A stretch of 64,000 nt of DNA from JACVRW01 sp963751105 (GTDB lineage Bacteria; Actinomycetota; Thermoleophilia; Solirubrobacterales; Thermoleophilaceae). The notes below the pieces were generated by a model. It saw nothing but the letters and a program-made list of their open reading frames with translations, was not told the origin of the DNA and made no database searches. Below, piece by piece: positions 38,905 to 47,674 of the stretch. Numbering within the stretch: position 1 is the first letter of the stretch; each line of letters starts with the position of its first letter. The stretch covers positions 1,612,001 to 1,676,000 of the forward strand of contig CAVVTG010000002.1 in the NCBI GenBank assembly GCA_963751105.1, in the 5' to 3' direction. The translations under genes and the position numbers were made by a program.

Positions 38905-39323
38905 CGGAGCGTCCCTCCATTGGCGCCGCCCGTGCGCCCGACCTCGATGGCCTTGTCAGCGGCGCGCTTGGCGAGCGGATCGAAGACCCGATCCGACTGG
39001 CGCAGGTAGAGCCACCCCAGCACCCAGGTCATGAGGAACTGGGTCAGGGCGAGCGCATAGCCGACGGTGATGCCGTCGGTGATGAACTCCCTGCCCATGA
39101 AGTCCGGCGCGTAGCCGGCCAGCAGGACGAAGCCGAAATACCAGGCCAGGAAGAAGATCGTGCACGGAAGCACGAAGGCCTTCTTCTTCTTCACCAGCTC
39201 CTGGAACTCGGGCGAGCGCCCGGCGGCGGCCCAGTCGATGTCCGGCTGGGTGGTGACCCCTCCGGACCCGCCCTCGCGAGGGCCGCCAGCGCGCCCCTCC
39301 ACAGGGCGTTGCGGCTCGTTCAT
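38901..39323 (-). CDS. DUF485 membrane protein (YjcH-like)
   Basis: A 140-residue small membrane partner of ActP. A hydrophilic Gly-rich N-terminus (MNEPQRPVEGRAGGPREGGS) precedes FQELVKKKKAFVLPCTIFFL, the first of two helices. The second is YALALTQFLMTWVLGWLYL. ATG 39323 has GGAGAGGAGA upstream, so this gene uses a normal leader. It is translationally coupled to actP. Confidence 0.9.
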   Translation of the reverse strand: MNEPQRPVEGRAGGPREGGSGGVTTQPDIDWAAAGRSPEFQELVKKKKAFVLPCTIFFLAWYFGFVLLAGYAPDFMGREFITDGITVGYALALTQFLMTWVLGWLYLRQSDRVFDPLAKRAADKAIEVGRTGGANGGTLR

Positions 39324-39382
39324 GTCGTCTCCTCTCCCCACATTTCGAGAGGTGCTACCCGGTGTGGCCGCGCACTATGCGC

Positions 39383-40945
39383 TCAGGCCGGAACGGCGGG
39401 CTCGGCGTCGCTCGGCTCTGCATCCGGGCGGCCGCTGCCCCTCGGCATGCCCAGCACGGCCACGACGAAGGCGACGGCCATGATGCCGGCCATGACGTAG
39501 AAGACCGTGCGCATGGACAGGGCGTAGTCGAGCTGCACCGTCTCGAACAACTCACGCGCGCGAGCGCCCGCGCGCTCCGAGAACTCGCCGCCGCTGCCGC
39601 TGCCGGCGTGGCTCACCGCGTCGGCCACGCGGTCGGCCTGAGCCTTCGGCACCCCCGCGTCGCCGAGACTCGACTCGATGTTCGAGCGGTTGGCCAGCAC
39701 GAGGATCGTGCCCAGCAGCGCCAGCCCGAGGCTGGCGCCGAAGTTGCGCGCGGTCTGGGTGATCCCGGTGACCTCGCCGTAGCTCGTGCGGGGCGCCTGG
39801 TTGACCGCGTCGGTGCTCGCCGGTCCCAGCATCAGCCCGATGCCCGCGCCGGCCAGCACGATGAAGTACCACTGGTTGCCCAGATCGAGGTCGGGCATCC
39901 GCCAAGCCCACAGCGCAAAGCCCACGGCGGCCAGGATGGCTCCCGGCACCACCGACGGCCGGGCCCCGCGGGAGTCGAGGATGCGCCCGCCGAACTGCGA
40001 AGCGGTGCCAAAGCCGGCAAAGAAGATCAGCAGGTAGAGCCCGGCCTCCGAGGCGTCCTGGCCGAGGGCGATCTGGGCGTAGAGGCTGGCGAAGAAGAAG
40101 AGCGGGACGAAGGCCATCGACAGGAGAAAGAGCAGCGCGTTGTCCACCGCGAAACCGCGCCGGCGGAAGATGCGCAGCTGAATCAGCGGGTTCGGCGTCC
40201 TCAGCTGGAACAGCACGAACGCCACGAGCAGAGCGATACCGGCGGCGATGCACACCCAGGTCAGCGGGTCGCCCCAGCCCCAGGTGCTCGACTGCTGAAG
40301 ACCGAGCACCGCGAGCGCCATCCCCGAGGACACCAGCACCGTTCCGCGCAGGTCGAGCGGCGCGGGATGGCGCTCATCGGACGGCTTGGCCATGGCGATC
40401 AGGACCAGGGCGATCACCGCGACGGGCACGTTGACCCAGAAGATGGCCCGCCAGGTGATCTCGGTGAGATAGCCGCCGGCAAAGGGCCCGACGCCGGTGA
40501 GCACTCCGGTGATCCCGAAGAAGGCCGCCATGGCCTTGCCGCGTTCCTCCACCGGGAAGGCGGCCACCACGATGGCGAGCGCCGCGGGGAACATCAGGGC
40601 CGCGAAGGCCCCCTGGACCACCCGGAAGAAGATGATCCAGGCCTCGGCCAGGTCGCCGATGGGCGTGGCCCCGCAGAGAGCCGAGCTGACGGCGAAGCCC
40701 ACCACTCCGATCACCACCATGCGCCGGTGCCCGGCGATGTCCGCCAGGCGGCCGCCGAAGGCGAACAGGGCCGACAGCGCCAGCAGATAGCCGTTCACGA
40801 TCCACTGCACGCCCGTGGACGACAACGAGAGGTCCTTCTGGAGCTCCGGAATGGCGATGGCGACGATGGTCTGGTCGATGAACGTCATCGACACCGCGAA
40901 GATCATCGCCGTGAGCACCAGCCGCTTGTTCTGAGCCCTGGCCAT
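39383..40945 (-). CDS. DHA2-family MFS drug exporter
   Basis: A 520-residue, 14-helix major facilitator of the EmrB/QacA type. The start MARAQNKRLVLTAMIFAVSM leads to the TM1 motif IDQTIVAIAIPELQ. Motif A (GGRLADIAGHRR) follows TM2, and the motif C-like segment is GITGVLTGVGPFAGG in TM5. Proton-driven export of lipophilic compounds is the family role; the substrate is unknown. The open frame upstream of ATG 40945 overlaps the tRNA-Cys gene and is not coding. No regulator lies adjacent. Confidence 0.88.
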   Translation of the reverse strand: MARAQNKRLVLTAMIFAVSMTFIDQTIVAIAIPELQKDLSLSSTGVQWIVNGYLLALSALFAFGGRLADIAGHRRMVVIGVVGFAVSSALCGATPIGDLAEAWIIFFRVVQGAFAALMFPAALAIVVAAFPVEERGKAMAAFFGITGVLTGVGPFAGGYLTEITWRAIFWVNVPVAVIALVLIAMAKPSDERHPAPLDLRGTVLVSSGMALAVLGLQQSSTWGWGDPLTWVCIAAGIALLVAFVLFQLRTPNPLIQLRIFRRRGFAVDNALLFLLSMAFVPLFFFASLYAQIALGQDASEAGLYLLIFFAGFGTASQFGGRILDSRGARPSVVPGAILAAVGFALWAWRMPDLDLGNQWYFIVLAGAGIGLMLGPASTDAVNQAPRTSYGEVTGITQTARNFGASLGLALLGTILVLANRSNIESSLGDAGVPKAQADRVADAVSHAGSGSGGEFSERAGARARELFETVQLDYALSMRTVFYVMAGIMAVAFVVAVLGMPRGSGRPDAEPSDAEPAVPA

Positions 40946-40987
40946 GGGCGCGCGCAAGCCTAAACCCAGACGGGGCGGCAAAGTGCA

Positions 40988-41058
40988 AGGCGCCGACCGG
41001 AATCGAACCGGTGTACACGGCTTTGCAGGCCGCTGCGTAGCCACTCCGCCACGGCGCC
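40988..41058 (-). tRNA. tRNA-Cys(GCA)
   Basis: A 71-base tRNA: acceptor GGCGCCG/CGGCGCC, anticodon loop CTGCAAA with GCA, T arm ACCGG-TTCGATT-CCGGT, and discriminator U as expected for Cys. CCA is not encoded. It lies between the MFS gene and the divergent RsbW-like gene. Confidence 0.95.
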
Positions 41059-41108
41059 GGAGCGGGCCAAGCGTACCGTTGGGGGTGGAGTGGATCGGCC
41101 GGCCCGGC

Positions 41109-41114
41109 TACGGT
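41109..41114 (+). promoter_or_regulatory. -10 box TACGGT, leaderless type
   Basis: TACGGT ends seven bases before GTG 41122. It supports that GTG over the in-frame GTG at 41113, which overlaps the box. Confidence 0.45.
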
Positions 41115-41121
41115 GTCGCGA

Positions 41122-41529
41122 GTGCCCTCCACCGAACTGAAGACGGTTTCCTTCTGGGTGCCCGGCGGCAAGCGCGCTGCCGGACTCGCGCGCCGCTCGG
41201 TCCTGTCGGCCGAGGCCGACCTGCCCCACTCGGTTCGCCACCGGCTGGCACTGCTGCTGTCGGAGCTGGTGAACAACGCCATCCAGTACGGCGGCGCCGG
41301 ACCCCACGAAACCGTGCAGGTGCGCGTGGCCTCCACCACCGACCGGATCAGGGTCGAGGTCTTCGATCCCGGCTCGGACGGCGCAGCGGTGGACCGGGTG
41401 GAGGAGGGCGGTGGCTACGGACTTCTTCTCGTCGACCGCCTGGCCAGCGGCTGGGGCCGCCGGGATACCGACGGCGGCGGCAGCCTGGCCTGGTTCGAGC
41501 TCGAGCTGGCCGAGGCCGACCTGCTCTGA
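41122..41529 (+). CDS. RsbW-like ATP-binding protein (HATPase_c_2)
   Basis: A 135-residue GHKL kinase domain of the anti-sigma/serine kinase type. The N box is LLLSELVNNAIQYGG, the G1 box VEVFDPGSDG and the G2 box EEGGGYGLLLVDRLASGWG. It stands alone without a cognate STAS protein next to it, though two STAS proteins and a phosphatase are encoded about 10 kb away. It may bind a sigma factor or phosphorylate a STAS partner. The start is chosen from the leaderless -10 box; GTG 41113 is an alternative. Confidence 0.85.
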   Translation: MPSTELKTVSFWVPGGKRAAGLARRSVLSAEADLPHSVRHRLALLLSELVNNAIQYGGAGPHETVQVRVASTTDRIRVEVFDPGSDGAAVDRVEEGGGYGLLLVDRLASGWGRRDTDGGGSLAWFELELAEADLL

Positions 41530-41538
41530 CCAGGGCGC

Positions 41539-41952
41539 TCAGCCGCCGCGAGCTTTGCGGGTCGCCCGCTCGCTGTGCTGTTCGAGGGCGGTCACCAGTT
41601 CCTTCTTGCTCATCGAGGAGCGACCCTCGATCCCCGCCTGCTTGGCGTCCTGGTAGAGCTCGCTCTTCGACTTGAAGGCGTCGATCCCCGCGTGCGACTC
41701 GCCGGCCCCGCGCCGGGCCTCGGCGCCGCTCAGAGTGGACTGCTCGTCCGAGGGGCCCATCTCGTCCTTGAGCTCCCAGTGGTCGCCCTTCTTCTCGGCC
41801 ACGTGCTTGACCGCCGACCAGGCCGTGCGGTGAGCGCGCTGCTCGCTGTCGTACTGCTCGTGTGCGCTGTCGAGCGTCTCCTCGTAGGTGCGCTGCACCT
41901 TGTCGGGCGAACGCTCGAGGGTGCTGGGGAGGTCTTCCTTCTTCGCCGGCAT
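41539..41952 (-). CDS. ChaB domain protein with Rho-N-like tail
   Basis: A 137-residue protein. The N-terminal ChaB domain (EDLPSTLERSPDKVQRTY, then AHEQYDSEQRAHRTAWSAVK) is named for a cation-transport regulator of E. coli. The C-terminal block (SELYQDAKQAGIEGRSSMSK, KKELVTALEQ) resembles the Rho N-terminal/SAP-type helix pair. Proteins of this composition are stress-induced in actinobacteria. A SigB/SigF-like promoter lies directly upstream. It converges with the RsbW-like gene, nine bases apart. Confidence 0.85.
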   Translation of the reverse strand: MPAKKEDLPSTLERSPDKVQRTYEETLDSAHEQYDSEQRAHRTAWSAVKHVAEKKGDHWELKDEMGPSDEQSTLSGAEARRGAGESHAGIDAFKSKSELYQDAKQAGIEGRSSMSKKELVTALEQHSERATRKARGG

Positions 41953-41961
41953 GGGTTCGCG

Positions 41962-41986
41962 ATACCCGGCGCGTTCACACCGAACC
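41962..41986 (-). promoter_or_regulatory. SigB/SigF-type promoter of the ChaB gene
   Basis: Minus-strand GGTTC, 14 bases, GGGTAT, close to the actinobacterial general-stress consensus GTTT-N14-16-GGGTAT. It ends nine bases before ATG 41952. Confidence 0.55.
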
Positions 41987-42008
41987 GGCCTCGTCATCAT
42001 TGGCGGTG

Positions 42009-42344
42009 ATGGCAACCGAGACCCAGGCGGCGGTGGCCGGGCAGGCCGAGCGACCGCTCTCGCTCCTGCGGCTGATCGTGATCGTTTCGATCGTCGACTT
42101 CATCCTGCTCATCCCCCTGGTGGTGGGGGTCATCATCGACTGGCACGACGCCGCGCCGATCATCGGCCCGATCCACGGCGCCGGGTTCCTCTGGGAGCTC
42201 TACCTGGTGGCCCGCGGCGCCGGCGAGGGCTGGTGGGGCTGGTGGTATCCGGCGGTGACGCTCGTCACCGGCGGCCCGCCGGGGGCCCTGCTGGGACACA
42301 ACCGGGCCAAGCGCCAGGCGCTCGAACGCGCGGCGCAGTCGTGA
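42009..42344 (+). CDS. DUF3817-like small membrane protein
   Basis: A 111-residue protein with three hydrophobic segments: LLRLIVIVSIVDFILLIPLV, GPIHGAGFLWELYLVARG and a third around WWYPAVTLVTGGPPGALLG, followed by a basic helix (NRAKRQALERAA). The pattern HGAGFLWELY is like DUF3817. ATG 42009 is chosen; GTG 42006 is in frame. First of three overlapping genes; its stop overlaps the next start as GTGA. Confidence 0.65.
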   Translation: MATETQAAVAGQAERPLSLLRLIVIVSIVDFILLIPLVVGVIIDWHDAAPIIGPIHGAGFLWELYLVARGAGEGWWGWWYPAVTLVTGGPPGALLGHNRAKRQALERAAQS

Positions 42345-42946
42345 CCCAGGACGAACGTCCGCGGCGCCCCTGGTTGCTGGGCTCCGTGATCGCGCTGATC
42401 TGCGTCGGGGTGGTGGTCGCGCTGCTGACCAGCGAGATGTCGGGCACCGGAGCGGAGAACGTGGGCGACGACGGCCGTGAGCCCCTCGCCGAGCGGCCGG
42501 CTCCAACCGCGCAGGAGCCCGATCGTGCCGACTCCGGGGGTGCCGGTCGTCCTGCGCGCGCCCGCGACTGTGAGCCGACCGAGAGCAACCCGGGCGGCAC
42601 CAACAACTACATCCCCGATGCTCCGGCGCTCGATTCGCTCGGTCAGGGCTTCGTCATCACCGGGCTGGTGCGCTCGGCGAAGGGCTGCCGTCCACTCGAT
42701 GACGTCCGCGTGCAGGTGTGGCTGGCCACCGAGACCGGGACCGAGCAGGACAACCGGGCGAGCGTCACCACCGACGCGAACGGCCGCTACCGGATCGAGA
42801 CCGCGAAGACGGTGCCTCAGTTCGGCGAGCCGAACATCCACGTCGGGTACGACGACGGCGCGTTCGGCGAGGTCTTCATCCGGCGCGTCGTCGACCTCGA
42901 CGACGAACGCGCGGTCGTCGACCTCACCCTCACCAGAAGTGGCTGA
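42341..42946 (+). CDS. membrane-anchored transthyretin-like (intradiol-dioxygenase-fold) protein
   Basis: A 201-residue protein. An N-terminal anchor helix (WLLGSVIALICVGVVVALL) is followed by a disordered Pro/Ala linker and then a beta-sandwich domain with SLGQGFVITGLVRSAKGCRP, RVQVWLATETG and TTDANGRYRIET. That is the fold of intradiol ring-cleavage dioxygenases and carboxypeptidase regulatory domains. The dioxygenase iron site (two Tyr, two His) is not intact; only NIHVGYDD retains a His. It therefore may be a binding or scaffold domain facing outward. Coupled by overlap to both neighbours. Confidence 0.65.
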   Translation: MTQDERPRRPWLLGSVIALICVGVVVALLTSEMSGTGAENVGDDGREPLAERPAPTAQEPDRADSGGAGRPARARDCEPTESNPGGTNNYIPDAPALDSLGQGFVITGLVRSAKGCRPLDDVRVQVWLATETGTEQDNRASVTTDANGRYRIETAKTVPQFGEPNIHVGYDDGAFGEVFIRRVVDLDDERAVVDLTLTRSG

Positions 42947-43541
42947 GCGGCGGCGCTCCGGCGTTCTGGCGGGTGCCACGGCCGTCGGAGTCCTCGTCGC
43001 CCTGCCCCTCGCGCTCGCGCTCACCGACTTCCACCTCGAGGCCGCGCCCGTTGCGCTCGTCCTCTCCACGGCGGCCGGCGCGCTGGCGGTGTCCGCACTG
43101 GTGCTCCAGCCGCTGCTGGCCGGCCGCGGGCGGATCGCCCTCCATCAGGTGCTGGGGGCGGTGGCGCTGGGGCTGGTTGTCATCCACGTGGGCGCGCTGT
43201 TCATCCTGGCCCCGGACGACGCCCTGTTCGCCATGTCGCCCGACGGCCCGACCCGGGCTCGCATGGCGCTGCTGGCCACGATCGCCCTCGTGGCCGTGGT
43301 CCTTCTCGGGGTGCTGCGCAGGAGGCTGCCACTCGACGGTGCGACCTGGCGAATACTGCACGCCTTCCTGGCCGTCCTGGTCATCCTGCTGGGCTTCGGT
43401 CACGCGCTGCTCACCGACGGCGCCCTCGACGGCGCCGGCACCGTGGTCCTGGCCGCCTTCGGCACGCTCGCCCTGGCCGGGGTCGCCACCGCCTACGTCG
43501 CCCGGGCTCGGCGCGCCGCCCGGCGCCCGCGTCCACACTGA
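42939..43541 (+). CDS. ferric-reductase-like transmembrane protein
   Basis: A 200-residue protein with six predicted helices, consistent with a ferric reductase-like TM domain. Candidate haem-ligand His residues lie in separate helices: HQVLGAVALGLVVIHVGALF, RILHAFLAVLV and GFGHALL. No FAD/NADPH domain is fused, so it would be a membrane electron carrier only. GTG 42939 overlaps the preceding gene by eight bases. It converges with the DUF4239 gene, 16 bases away. Confidence 0.7.
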   Translation: MAERRRSGVLAGATAVGVLVALPLALALTDFHLEAAPVALVLSTAAGALAVSALVLQPLLAGRGRIALHQVLGAVALGLVVIHVGALFILAPDDALFAMSPDGPTRARMALLATIALVAVVLLGVLRRRLPLDGATWRILHAFLAVLVILLGFGHALLTDGALDGAGTVVLAAFGTLALAGVATAYVARARRAARRPRPH

Positions 43542-43557
43542 CCGCGCGAGCGGGCCG

Positions 43558-44515
43558 TCAGCGCAGGGTTCTCGTGCTTTCGGAGAACCCCGGGTCGTTA
43601 AGGGGCAGGCCGTCGGCGTCGCAGGGCAGTGGTCCGCGCACGTCTCGAGTGATCAGGTCGCGCACGAGCTCGGTCTGGGTCGGCGCGCGGCCGGTGAGGC
43701 CGCGGTAGGGCTGGTCGAAGTCGCGGATCAGCACCAGCGTGCCGCCGAAGACCACGGCGGAGACGATCACGATGGCGGTGTGCACTCCGGGACGCGTGAC
43801 CGACGCACTGGCGGTGCCGATTATCACCAGGGTGCCCGCCACGGCGACGAGCATCAGGAGGTAGAGGACGGTGGGCACCGTGGGCCGCGCTTCGCCGAGG
43901 CGCTCCTGACGAGCGGCCGCGCGCTCGCCGTCGCGAGCGACGAAGTCCTGCCCCACCGTCCCTCCGCTCCGGCAGCGTGGCCTGACGGACGCCCGCGTCG
44001 CGCACGAGATCCGCCCAGTACGTGGGAACGTTGCTGATCCGGCGCTCGCCCATGGCCGGCCAGTCCTGCTCGATCACGCTGGTGGCGTAGCAGACGATGT
44101 CTCCACGAACGTCCCGGCGCACCCGCTCGGTCTCCAGCAGGTCGGTCTCCCGGAACAGGAGGAGCGTGGCCGTGGCCTCGCTGGTCTCGGCCCGTCCGGC
44201 GGCCGACCATGAGCTGAATACCTGGACGAGCACGAACACGGTCAGCACCACGGCCAGCGTGACGAGGGGAACGGCCACCTCGGTGGTGGTCAGGCCGTCC
44301 GCGCGCGTGGCGTCCGTGGTCTGGCGCGGCCGCCAGACGCGCCGGTTGTAGGCCAGCGATCCGAGGACCGCGAGCACCACGACCACGACGGTGATGACGA
44401 CCACAGCGAAGGCACCTTCACCGAACGCGGTCGGCCGGTCAAGCAGACCACGTCGAGGCCCACGGCGACGGACGGGCGCAAGACCTGTGAGCAGCCACGC
44501 GTTGATCCTGCTCAA
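43558..44515 (-). CDS. DUF4239 (bestrophin-like) membrane protein, frameshifted
   Basis: The repaired protein is about 318 residues. The first frame from TTG 44515 has two helices (FAVVVITVVVVVLAVLGSLA and the VAVPLVTLAVVLTVFVLVQV segment) and a soluble part ending VPTYWADLVRDAGV. From about base 43955, in a run of four C, the other frame carries GQDFVARDGERAAARQERLG and the last two helices (LYLLMLVAVAGTLVIIGTAS). The domain order is that of DUF4239. An extra base in the homopolymer is the likely cause. Function in the family is unknown; an ion channel is suspected. Confidence 0.7.
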
Positions 44516-44582
44516 GGCACACTCAGCCTCGCGTACGCCCGGGCCGACCAGCCCGCTGTGGCCGCTAAGCTGTGCGCCTCGC

Positions 44583-44656
44583 GCGGCTGTAGCTCAGTTG
44601 GCTAGAGCGTCTGCTTGCCATGCAGAAGGTCGTGGGTTCGAATCCCATCAGCCGCT
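44583..44656 (+). tRNA. tRNA-Gly(GCC)
   Basis: A 74-base tRNA: acceptor GCGGCTG/CAGCCGC, anticodon loop TTGCCAT with GCC, T arm GTGGG-TTCGAAT-CCCAT, and discriminator U as usual for Gly. CCA is not encoded. A TAAGCT box at 44566-44571 is a plausible -10. Confidence 0.96.
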
Positions 44657-44663
44657 TCGAAAA

Positions 44664-44690
44664 GGCCTGCGTTTGCAGGCCCTTCTTCAT
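44664..44690 (+). terminator. hairpin after tRNA-Gly
   Basis: A 7-bp stem GGCCTGC/GCAGGCC with loop GTTT, followed by CTTCTTC. It is a short intrinsic terminator with a weak U-tract, 7 bases after the tRNA. Confidence 0.5.
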
Positions 44691-44700
44691 CTCGCGCTCC

Positions 44701-47532
44701 TCACCAGCTGACGAGCTTCCAGATCTCCGGCAGGCGGGTGGCCTCGGCGGCGCCCACTTCGCTGAAGATCGCGACGGCCCGCTTCAGGTGAGCCATGGCG
44801 GCGTCTTCACGGCCGGCGGCGTGATGTAGGTCGGCGAGATTGTTCTCGAGCGCCGCCTCCCGGTGGCGGTCGCCATAGACGACGCACAGCGCGAGCGCCT
44901 GCTCGGTCAACTCGAGCGCCGCCGGGAGCTGACCCGCATCACGCTTAACCAGCGCCAGGTTGTTCAGCGCCGCCGCCTGCGCCGGTGCGTCGTCCAGCTT
45001 CCGTGCCAGCTCGAGGCTGAGTTCCAGCTGCTCGAGCGCGCGCTCCGGTTCGCCTTCGTTTCGGGCCAGCACGCCGAGCATGTTGTGCGCTTGCGCCTGG
45101 GCGCGACGATCGGCCGCAGCTTCTGCGAGCACTAGTGCTTCGCGCGCGGGTGTGGCCGCGCGCGAAGGCGTGCCAGCGTGGTGAAACGTGAGGCCCAGGT
45201 CAGCCTGGATGCGGGCGCGCAGCCCTTGCGCATCGTCTGACGCCGCTTCTAGAGCCGCCAGGAAACGCGACTCGGAGCGCTCCCATTCGCCGCGGCGCTG
45301 ATGCACCCCGCCCAGCTTGTGCTCGATCGCCGCGAGCGCCGCCGGCTCGCACTGGGCGGCGGCGCTCTCGTAGCTGGCCAGAGCGCCGCCGTAGTCGCCG
45401 AGCAGCGTACGCAGGTCGCCCATTCGCTCCTGTACGCCGGCGACATCCGGATCGCCCAGGGCGAGTGCCGCCTCGAGCTGCGCGAGCGCGTCGGCGTGAG
45501 CGTGCAGCGACGCGGCGTGCTCCGCAGCGAGACGGTAGTGCTGGGCCGCGCCCGCGTGATCTCCGGCCAGACGCAGGTGCTGAGCGACGAGGGTCGCGCC
45601 CCCGTCGGCTGGCCGCCGCCCCGACAGCGCGGCCGCGACGCGGCCGTGGAGCAGGCGGCGCCGCGCCATGCCCGTCCGCTCGTAGACGCGCTCGCGGAGC
45701 TTCTGGTGCGAGAAGTCGTAGGCGGGCTCCGCTCCTGGGACCTCACGCACCAGGCCCTGCCCGACGAGCTCCTCGAGCGCGGTCACGGTCTCATCGTCGC
45801 TCCGTCCACTTGCCTGCCGCACGGTGTCGAAGTCGAACGACCGGCCAATGACCGCCGCGGCGCCGAGCACCTGTCTCGCGACGTCACCCAGTCCGCCGAG
45901 TCGCGCGTCCAAAAGACCCCGCACCTCCGAGGGCAGCGTCTCCTCGGTCCGCCCATAACCCGCGTTCAAGGCCCCTAGGTACTCGGCCACGAACAGCGGC
46001 AGACCTTCGCTCTCGAGATACACCCGCCGCTCGAGGTCGAGCGCCGATGGTCGTGCGTACGCGGACTGCACAAGCGCTGCGACCTCGTCCTTGTTCAGTC
46101 GACCAGGGCTCACGATAGCCGCCCGTCCCTCGCGCGACAGATCAACTGCCAGTCGACGTAGCCGGTGCCCGGGCGGGATTCCTTCGCTGCGCCAGCCCAG
46201 TACCAGCAGCAGGGCTCGGCCCTTGAGCCTGCGGCCGAGGTAGGAGATCGCGTCGAGCGTGGCCTCGTCCGCCGCGTGCGCGTCGTCGAGGAACACGATG
46301 CCCGGCTCGGGGCCCTCGCAGGCCGAGCTGATCACCGCAGCCAGGCCCTCCTGCAATCGCACCTGGGCACCGGGGCCGTCGAGCGGGAGTGCATCGGACA
46401 GGTCGCCTCGCAGCCCCGCAAGCTCGGGCAGGAGCAACGAGGCATCGGCCAGGCGCTGCGGTGACAGGAGGTCCGGCCAATTGCCGGACTCCGCGACCCG
46501 CACGGCCTCGCGTAGCAGCTCGACGACGGGTCCGTACGGAAGCCCGGCCTCGTCGTCGTGGCAGCGTGCGGAGAGCACCACGGCTCCGCGGCTCCGGGCG
46601 TCGTGCGCCAGCTCGTCCGCGAGGCGCGTCTTTCCGATCCCGGCCTCGCCCTCGATCACAGCCAGGCCGCCATCCGGCTGGGCAGCCGCGTGAGCGGCGA
46701 GCAGCGCCGTCAGCTCATCCTCCCGTCCGACGAGCGGGAGCTCGGGTGGCGCCTCGGCCTTGGCGGATGGGGGCGCGGCGGCGGGGGCCCTCGCCGCGGG
46801 CGGCGGGGCGAGGCGGCCATCGTTGACCTCCTCGTACAGCGTTGCGGTCTCCTCGAGCGGGGCCACTCCGAGCTCCTGGCTCAACGTCCGGACGCACGTG
46901 CGGTACTGCTCCAGCGCGGCTGCGCGGTCGCCGTTCCAGGCGTAGACCCGGATCAGCTCGCGATGCGCCGGCTCTTGCAGGGGATCGAGCTGTAGCCAGC
47001 GCTGGACCCGCGGCAGAGCCTGCTCGAACTCGCCGCGAGCGACCAGCAGGTCCACCAAGCGCCGCAGCGCCGATGCCAGCTCGCGCTCCAGCCCGCCGGC
47101 CACACCGATCTGCCAATCGTCGAACTCGGGGCTGTCACGCAGCGAGAAGCCCTCCAGGAAGTCTCCTGAGAACAGCGCCACAGCCTCGCCGAGGCGGTCC
47201 TCCGACGTGCCCTCGGCCGCGAGGGCGCGGAAGCGCTCGACGTCGAGGTCGAAGCCGGCCCTCCGCCGCAGAACGACGCTGTCGCCGGCCGTCCCGATCC
47301 ATTCCTCGCCGATGCCCCTGCGCAGCGTCGATAGCGTGCGCCGCAGCGCAGCTCGCGCGCGACCGAGGTCATGGGCGGGCCAGAGCAGGCTGCACAGCGC
47401 CTCGCGCGAGCGCGGGTGCTCCGCGAGCACCAGATGTGCCAGCAGCGCCATCGCCTTGCGTGTGTCGAAGGCGACCACAACGCCGTCCCGTTCCACGCGC
47501 GGAGGACCGAGCAGCCGTATCGCGAGCGCCAT
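44701..47532 (-). CDS. BTAD-AAA-TPR (SARP/AfsR-like) transcriptional regulator
   Basis: A large 943-residue regulator from ATG 47532. An OmpR-type winged helix opens the protein (LGPPRVERDGVVVAFDTRKA), and the BTAD helical domain follows to about residue 245. A STAND-type ATPase has Walker A GEAGIGKTRLA near 294 and Walker B GIVFLDDAHAAD near 407. From about 640 on come TPR repeats (AQAHNMLGVLARNEGEPERA, AAALNNLALVKRDAGQLPAA, then AALENNLADLHHAAG). It probably binds direct repeats and senses a ligand or protein through the TPRs. It is divergent from the sensor/phosphatase operon, a likely target. Confidence 0.88.
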   Translation of the reverse strand: MALAIRLLGPPRVERDGVVVAFDTRKAMALLAHLVLAEHPRSREALCSLLWPAHDLGRARAALRRTLSTLRRGIGEEWIGTAGDSVVLRRRAGFDLDVERFRALAAEGTSEDRLGEAVALFSGDFLEGFSLRDSPEFDDWQIGVAGGLERELASALRRLVDLLVARGEFEQALPRVQRWLQLDPLQEPAHRELIRVYAWNGDRAAALEQYRTCVRTLSQELGVAPLEETATLYEEVNDGRLAPPPAARAPAAAPPSAKAEAPPELPLVGREDELTALLAAHAAAQPDGGLAVIEGEAGIGKTRLADELAHDARSRGAVVLSARCHDDEAGLPYGPVVELLREAVRVAESGNWPDLLSPQRLADASLLLPELAGLRGDLSDALPLDGPGAQVRLQEGLAAVISSACEGPEPGIVFLDDAHAADEATLDAISYLGRRLKGRALLLVLGWRSEGIPPGHRLRRLAVDLSREGRAAIVSPGRLNKDEVAALVQSAYARPSALDLERRVYLESEGLPLFVAEYLGALNAGYGRTEETLPSEVRGLLDARLGGLGDVARQVLGAAAVIGRSFDFDTVRQASGRSDDETVTALEELVGQGLVREVPGAEPAYDFSHQKLRERVYERTGMARRRLLHGRVAAALSGRRPADGGATLVAQHLRLAGDHAGAAQHYRLAAEHAASLHAHADALAQLEAALALGDPDVAGVQERMGDLRTLLGDYGGALASYESAAAQCEPAALAAIEHKLGGVHQRRGEWERSESRFLAALEAASDDAQGLRARIQADLGLTFHHAGTPSRAATPAREALVLAEAAADRRAQAQAHNMLGVLARNEGEPERALEQLELSLELARKLDDAPAQAAALNNLALVKRDAGQLPAALELTEQALALCVVYGDRHREAALENNLADLHHAAGREDAAMAHLKRAVAIFSEVGAAEATRLPEIWKLVSW

Positions 47533-47674
47533 CGACGCCACGATAACCGCCGATACGACGACTTCGTAACGGATGCCGGACGGGCGGGCGAGAGGCTGCC
47601 GGGGTGGCCTTCTACCGACGCACGCCGCGGGCAATACCTTGCGTCATCGGGCTCTGGGGCGATGATGGGACGAC

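Noticed and set aside
42341..42946. Active intradiol dioxygenase
   Set aside because: The fold motifs are present, but the two-Tyr/two-His iron site is not complete.
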